From: Gorsachius magnificus
Lineage: Eukaryota > Chordata > Aves > Pelecaniformes > Ardeidae
Assembly (NCBI GenBank): GCA_034008185.1
Contig: CM067084.1
Span: 65,052,599-65,116,598 of the forward strand
Direction of reading: 5' to 3'
DNA length: 64,000 bases
Shown here in pieces: positions 60,331 to 64,000 of the stretch. Numbering within the stretch: position 1 is the first letter of the stretch; the number at the start of each line of letters is the position of its first letter. The notes below the pieces were generated by a model. It saw nothing but the letters and a program-made list of their open reading frames with translations. It made no database searches and had not been told where the DNA came from. Made by a program: the position numbers and the translations under genes.

Positions 60331-62264
60331 TAGACCTTGAGTCATTAGTCTGAGTAGAAAACTATTGTAAGAGCTGCTACTCCAATATTTAGAAACCTCC
60401 TTCTCAAGGAATCAGATTGTAGAAAATGCATTTCTTATATAAAATTAATATATCCTCCAGCATACTGTGTGAGAATTGTTACTGTTCCTTGTTTTGAATA
60501 TCACTGGTACATAACACCTGACACTTGGACATTGGCAGGTAAGAGTGTAGGCAAACCAAGAGAATTTTCAAGAATCTTCCAAGAAAATAATTTTTTCCAG
60601 TCACTGTTTCTCTTAGAAAAGATGCATATAAGCACTGTCTCTACTCAGCAGCCACTTATTATTATTAAAAATACAGCAATTGGAAATTAGTCCGAAATCT
60701 GAAAAGAAAGGTAAATAATTACTTTGTACAAATCCTTAAAAGAAAATACAAACATTTAGATGACTCTGGCTAAAATTAGGCCCAGCTAGTTAACCTTTAA
60801 ACACAGAGAACAAGATAAAGAACCCTTTCATGAGACCAGACCTCGCCAGACAATATTGTGCCTTATGATCCTTATTGCCAATGTTGCCAGACACAATCTG
60901 ATCTGATATTTGATCTACACTGTGTGGAAGAAGTGTCACTTTATATGAGATTATTAAAAATATGCTTGTTAAATTACAGAAGAAATGAACAGACAAATGG
61001 AGAACTTTGAAAGAAGTAAATAAAGAAATTATTGAGTAGGCTAGAAAAAAAATTATATTTCCCCTATTTAAAGTTTGAATCTTATACTTCAAATTGCATG
61101 GGCTTTTTCTCCTAAAACGAGCTTTGCAAATCGGCTATGCTTGGTCCGTCCTTTGTGTTTAGCCCCTCCCATTTTTGCCTCATTACAGAGAAGGAAATTA
61201 GGAAGGTATTCTCATCTGAGTTTACAAACTGCATTAAAAAAAAAAAAAAAAGAAGCAAAAAATGGTCTCTCACCCTCTGTAAAATAGGCAGGAAAAGCTT
61301 ACCCCCTCAATTCCAACTGCCCATCACCATCTTACATCAAAAGCAGAAAGTAGAGACACTTCTTAAATCAAAAGGATGGTTTGGTCCACTGTACAATAAT
61401 AAGCAATCTTTCACATTTTTAAAAATCCTCATTTTCTGTCACATTTTATTATATTTTTTTAAAAATCTTAGAGTTTACAAGATTTTACAGCCTTCTAAGG
61501 TTGTTTGCTTCCTCCTAAAACAGTGAGTTTAACATCCTCTGAGAGGGATAAATCCATCATTCTTGTCAGCCTCAATAATAAGTTTTCATTGAAAAAGCAA
61601 CTTGATAAAGTAAAAACAGAGCAATAGTAACATGTCAGGCAACCTAAGAGAAAACATATATTGCAAAGTCTACTTTGTGCTCTTTTGAACCTTTGTAAGA
61701 AGTGATCTTGAACGAGAGCAGCACTAAGCTTTTTCTTAAAGATTTGCACTGCAGAGAAGGAGTTCCTTTAGGAGAAAATCTTTTGAACTTTACTTATTTG
61801 AATCAGCTGTTTTGTCTGGAAAAACTCTAGAGCACTTTTGTTACATGAATTTAGAACAAAAAAGGTATATTTAATTTAGAGCGTTTACACTGTTGGAGGA
61901 AGATTTCTGAAATTCCTTTTCTTAAGCTCTCTCTAAGCTTCCAAAGCTTATAAGACTTTAAAAAATAGTTCACCTTCCTGCAGTTTGAATTAAGCTGTAT
62001 GTGCAGTTTTATGGAAAAGGAGAATTTTGAAAAGATGTTTCAGTGTCCAACAAATCAAAGACTGTTTGATAAAATTTTGTTTAGGGTTAACAAGCAATAA
62101 TTCACATATTAACCTAACTGGAGAGGGAAGCCAGCAGATGACATTTCTGCTATTGAGAAAATGTTTCTGTATCACATTCAGAAATAAAGGTCATTGGAAC
62201 ATTTATTTGCCTCTATGTTATATCCAGAAATTTTTAACACACTTATTCAAATTATATACTGGGT
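60331..62264. other. unique AT-rich non-coding sequence
   Basis: No gene is recognised. It contains an A16 tract at 61236-61251. The 129-codon frame at 61137-61526 passes straight through that tract and looks random. Confidence 0.5.
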
Positions 62265-62660
62265 CAGATTATTCAGCCAGAAGAGAACACTCTGATCATG
62301 TAATCTATCCTCATTCATGATATAGGCCCAGGTCCTCCCTGAATTAATTACTGTTTTAACTAGTAAATGATTCCCAGTAGTCTGTTCTAGTGGCTAATAA
62401 TTTTTACTATTTAAAATTCTTAACATATTTCCAGTTTTAATTTTTCTAGCAGTAACTTCTAGCATTTGGCTCTTGTTACATTTTGGGGTGAAATGTTAAA
62501 GAGCTTTTCATTAAGAAATTTGTCAATCCCTTAAGATTCTCTGTGAACAAATCTTTCCATAAGCTTTTCTTTGATAATCTAAACAGATAGATTTTGAGTC
62601 TTTGACTATAAGGCATACTTTCCTATACTTTGATCATCCTCCTGACTCCATTTTTAATCA
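62265..62660 (-). mobile_element. old CR1 LINE, ORF2 C-terminal region and 3' part, turtle-type
   Basis: On plus, the antisense blocks are continuous over about 400 bp: GATCATGTAATCTATCCTCA, TCCTCCCTGAATTAATTACT, TGTTCTAGTGGCTAATAATT, TTTCCAGTTTTAATTTTTCT, GCATTTGGCTCTTGTTACAT, AAGAGCTTTTCATTAAGAAA and AATCTAAACAGATAGATTTT, then TCTTTGACTATAAGGCATAC and TTTGATCATCCTCCTGACTC. They follow the remembered sequence 'gatcatctagtctgacctcctg...tgttccaatggttaatta...tttccagtctgaatttgtct...ccattggatcttgttat...tctaaacagattgagctcct...tcactataaggcatg...ctttgatcattcttgtggctc' in the same order and spacing. No open frame remains. Confidence 0.72.
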
Positions 62661-63929
62661 TTTTCCTTTGGTGTATTTGCATTCAGGTTTAGAGAATTTG
62701 GTTTACTCTAAAACAAGCATGCCTGATGCTTAACTTAGACCATGTATTAAGTCTATGATGGGAACATGGTGCTCTTCATTCTGGTTACACCAATGAATGT
62801 TGTTTGTCAGTTTGATGTCAATGTTAGTCTTCACTTTTAAAGAAAGAAATCTGCTGGAATTCTTTTTGGAATTTGTTCCAATATGCACTTTGTGCTGCTT
62901 TTCCGTCCAGTCTTTGCCAATTAGTCTCTCATTTCTTCCCTTCGTTGTATAATCTATCTTCCAATACCTGTGGGATACATTTTTCAAAAGTATGTCTTGG
63001 TGTGATGCTCATCTCCCATACAAATTAATGGTAAAGCTCCTGTTGACTTCCAGCAGCAGATAGGAGGAAGTGCCAAAATTTCTGAAAGACCTTAGCCTAA
63101 TTAATTTCTTTTTGATACTTCATAATACATTTATTGAAATCTTCCTTTAAAACATGGTGCCACCAAAGCCTCGATATATTTCTATCTGCAAAGCATTCAT
63201 TGAGTTAGTAGACAGCTCAGAAGCAACAATGATATATATATCAATATGACTGAAGTAGCAGCCTTTAAATTCTTAAAATCACCCTATGATTTAAATCACT
63301 ATGTGATTTTAAGCCCTCTATCTTGTTAGGGGCAATTGAAGTTTCAAATTTGCTTTGGAACTTTTCAGAAGTTATTTTTATGGGAGATGGGATAATGTAC
63401 GGATTTTAGAATAGAGTTTAAATTTGCTATTAATTCAAAGCAGTTTTTCATAAGTTGTGTCAGTTATCCACAGTTCATGGCTATGCCTTTAAATTTCCTT
63501 TTGCCTCCTCACTAACTAGAGACAAACCTATTCACCACATAGAACAGAGAGAAGGCATTGTCCTTTAACTATTCTAATCTCACACTAGAAAATTAGGCAT
63601 CTGGTCATTGTATATGCCCCTTTCTCATGGAAACAAGTAAAAGATCAAAAACTTTTACAGAGGCCACCATGATTCCAATTTCAGTTTTCTGGAAGACTCA
63701 TTACCAGATTAGGGAACAAGTTAACAGTCATGTCTTATTCAGGAAGCAAGTTGGATAAGTCTAATAGATTTTCCTGTGCATCATACCATGATTTACAACT
63801 CTTACATGATTTTGCAGGAAAAATATTCAAAGGATGTAATGATAATGAGGAACAATCTGTCATCTTGTTAATTGCCTTTCAAACAGCTGTAGGCTGCTAT
63901 TAGCCTGCCCTTAGCCTCCCCTTAGCCCA
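62661..63929. other. unique non-coding sequence
   Basis: No gene is recognised. GTAAAGCTCCTGTTGACTTC near 63,030 may be a further worn member of the 'cccattgacttcaatgg' repeat type. At 63900-63932 the unit TTAGCCTGCCC is repeated as TTAGCCTCCCC and TTAGCCCAGCT. Confidence 0.45.
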
Positions 63930-64000
63930 GCTAAAGCAACCCAGCTCTCTCATGGTCTGTTCATAGGTCCTGTGCTCTAGGTTCCAGGCCATCTAGTAGC
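63930..64000 (-). mobile_element. old CR1 LINE fragment, runs off the window
   Basis: AGCTAAAGCAACCCAGCTCT, CTCATGGTCTGTTCATAGGT and CCTGTGCTCTAGGTTCCAGG, then CCATCTAGTAGC, match the antisense ORF2 C-terminal block 'aggctaaagaaacccagctctctcagcctttcatcataggtcatgtgctctaggttcctgaccatcttggtagccc'. It continues beyond base 64,000. Confidence 0.62.

Noticed and set aside
61137..61526. 129-codon open frame on the plus strand
   Set aside because: Passes through an A16 tract encoding a lysine run; composition is random.
1..64000. CRISPR arrays, operons, phage, tRNA or rRNA genes
   Set aside because: No regularly spaced repeats, no long adjacent open frames, no tRNA cloverleaf or rRNA blocks were seen; the sequence is vertebrate nuclear DNA.

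Overview
The window is nuclear DNA from a bird, probably a neoavian. It is AT-rich and repeat-sparse, and it contains no complete host protein-coding gene. The bird assignment rests on chicken-repeat-1 (CR1) LINEs ending in the ATTCTATG octamer repeat and on two solo LTRs of the type that opens TGT(G/C)CTGGTTTTGGCTGGGATA and closes GGGTTAAACCACRACA, a family I know from neoavian birds (TguLTR5-like, named from memory). The sequence looks like a large intron or an intergenic desert. Nothing resembles a prokaryotic operon, CRISPR array, tRNA or rRNA.

Layout. 1-9.7 kb: mostly unique sequence with a CR1 3' end (about 1.8-2.0 kb, minus), a solo LTR (3.9-4.5 kb, minus), a MIR-like SINE relic and two copies of an old amniote repeat. 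9.7-23.4 kb: a second, more decayed solo LTR (plus), a short CR1 3' end, MIR relics, and one candidate host exon at 13,980-14,210 (minus) that ends in a stop codon. 23.4-32.5 kb: two long CR1 copies in opposite orientation. The first (minus) keeps almost the whole C-terminal half of ORF2 with a single in-frame stop. The second (plus) has internal deletions and lacks its 3' end. 33-36 kb: a MIR relic, an old CR1 3' end and, most unexpectedly, a decayed reverse transcriptase of DIRS type (tyrosine-recombinase retrotransposon) at about 35,060-35,720 (minus). 36-59 kb: mainly unannotatable AT-rich sequence with an LTR stub, a MIR relic and an L3/CR1-like tail. 59-64 kb: three or four very old CR1 relics resembling the CR1 type common in turtles, the last running off the window end.

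The retroelement coding regions are all dead here. The catalytic FADD-type motif is altered in both long CR1 copies (FVDD, and FADN) and in the DIRS-like relic (CLDN). No elements cooperate in a pathway; the window is a record of several layers of retrotransposition: DIRS-like, MIR and L3/CR1 relics, then old CR1, then young CR1 and LTRs. All repeat-family names come from remembered consensus patterns, not from a database search.
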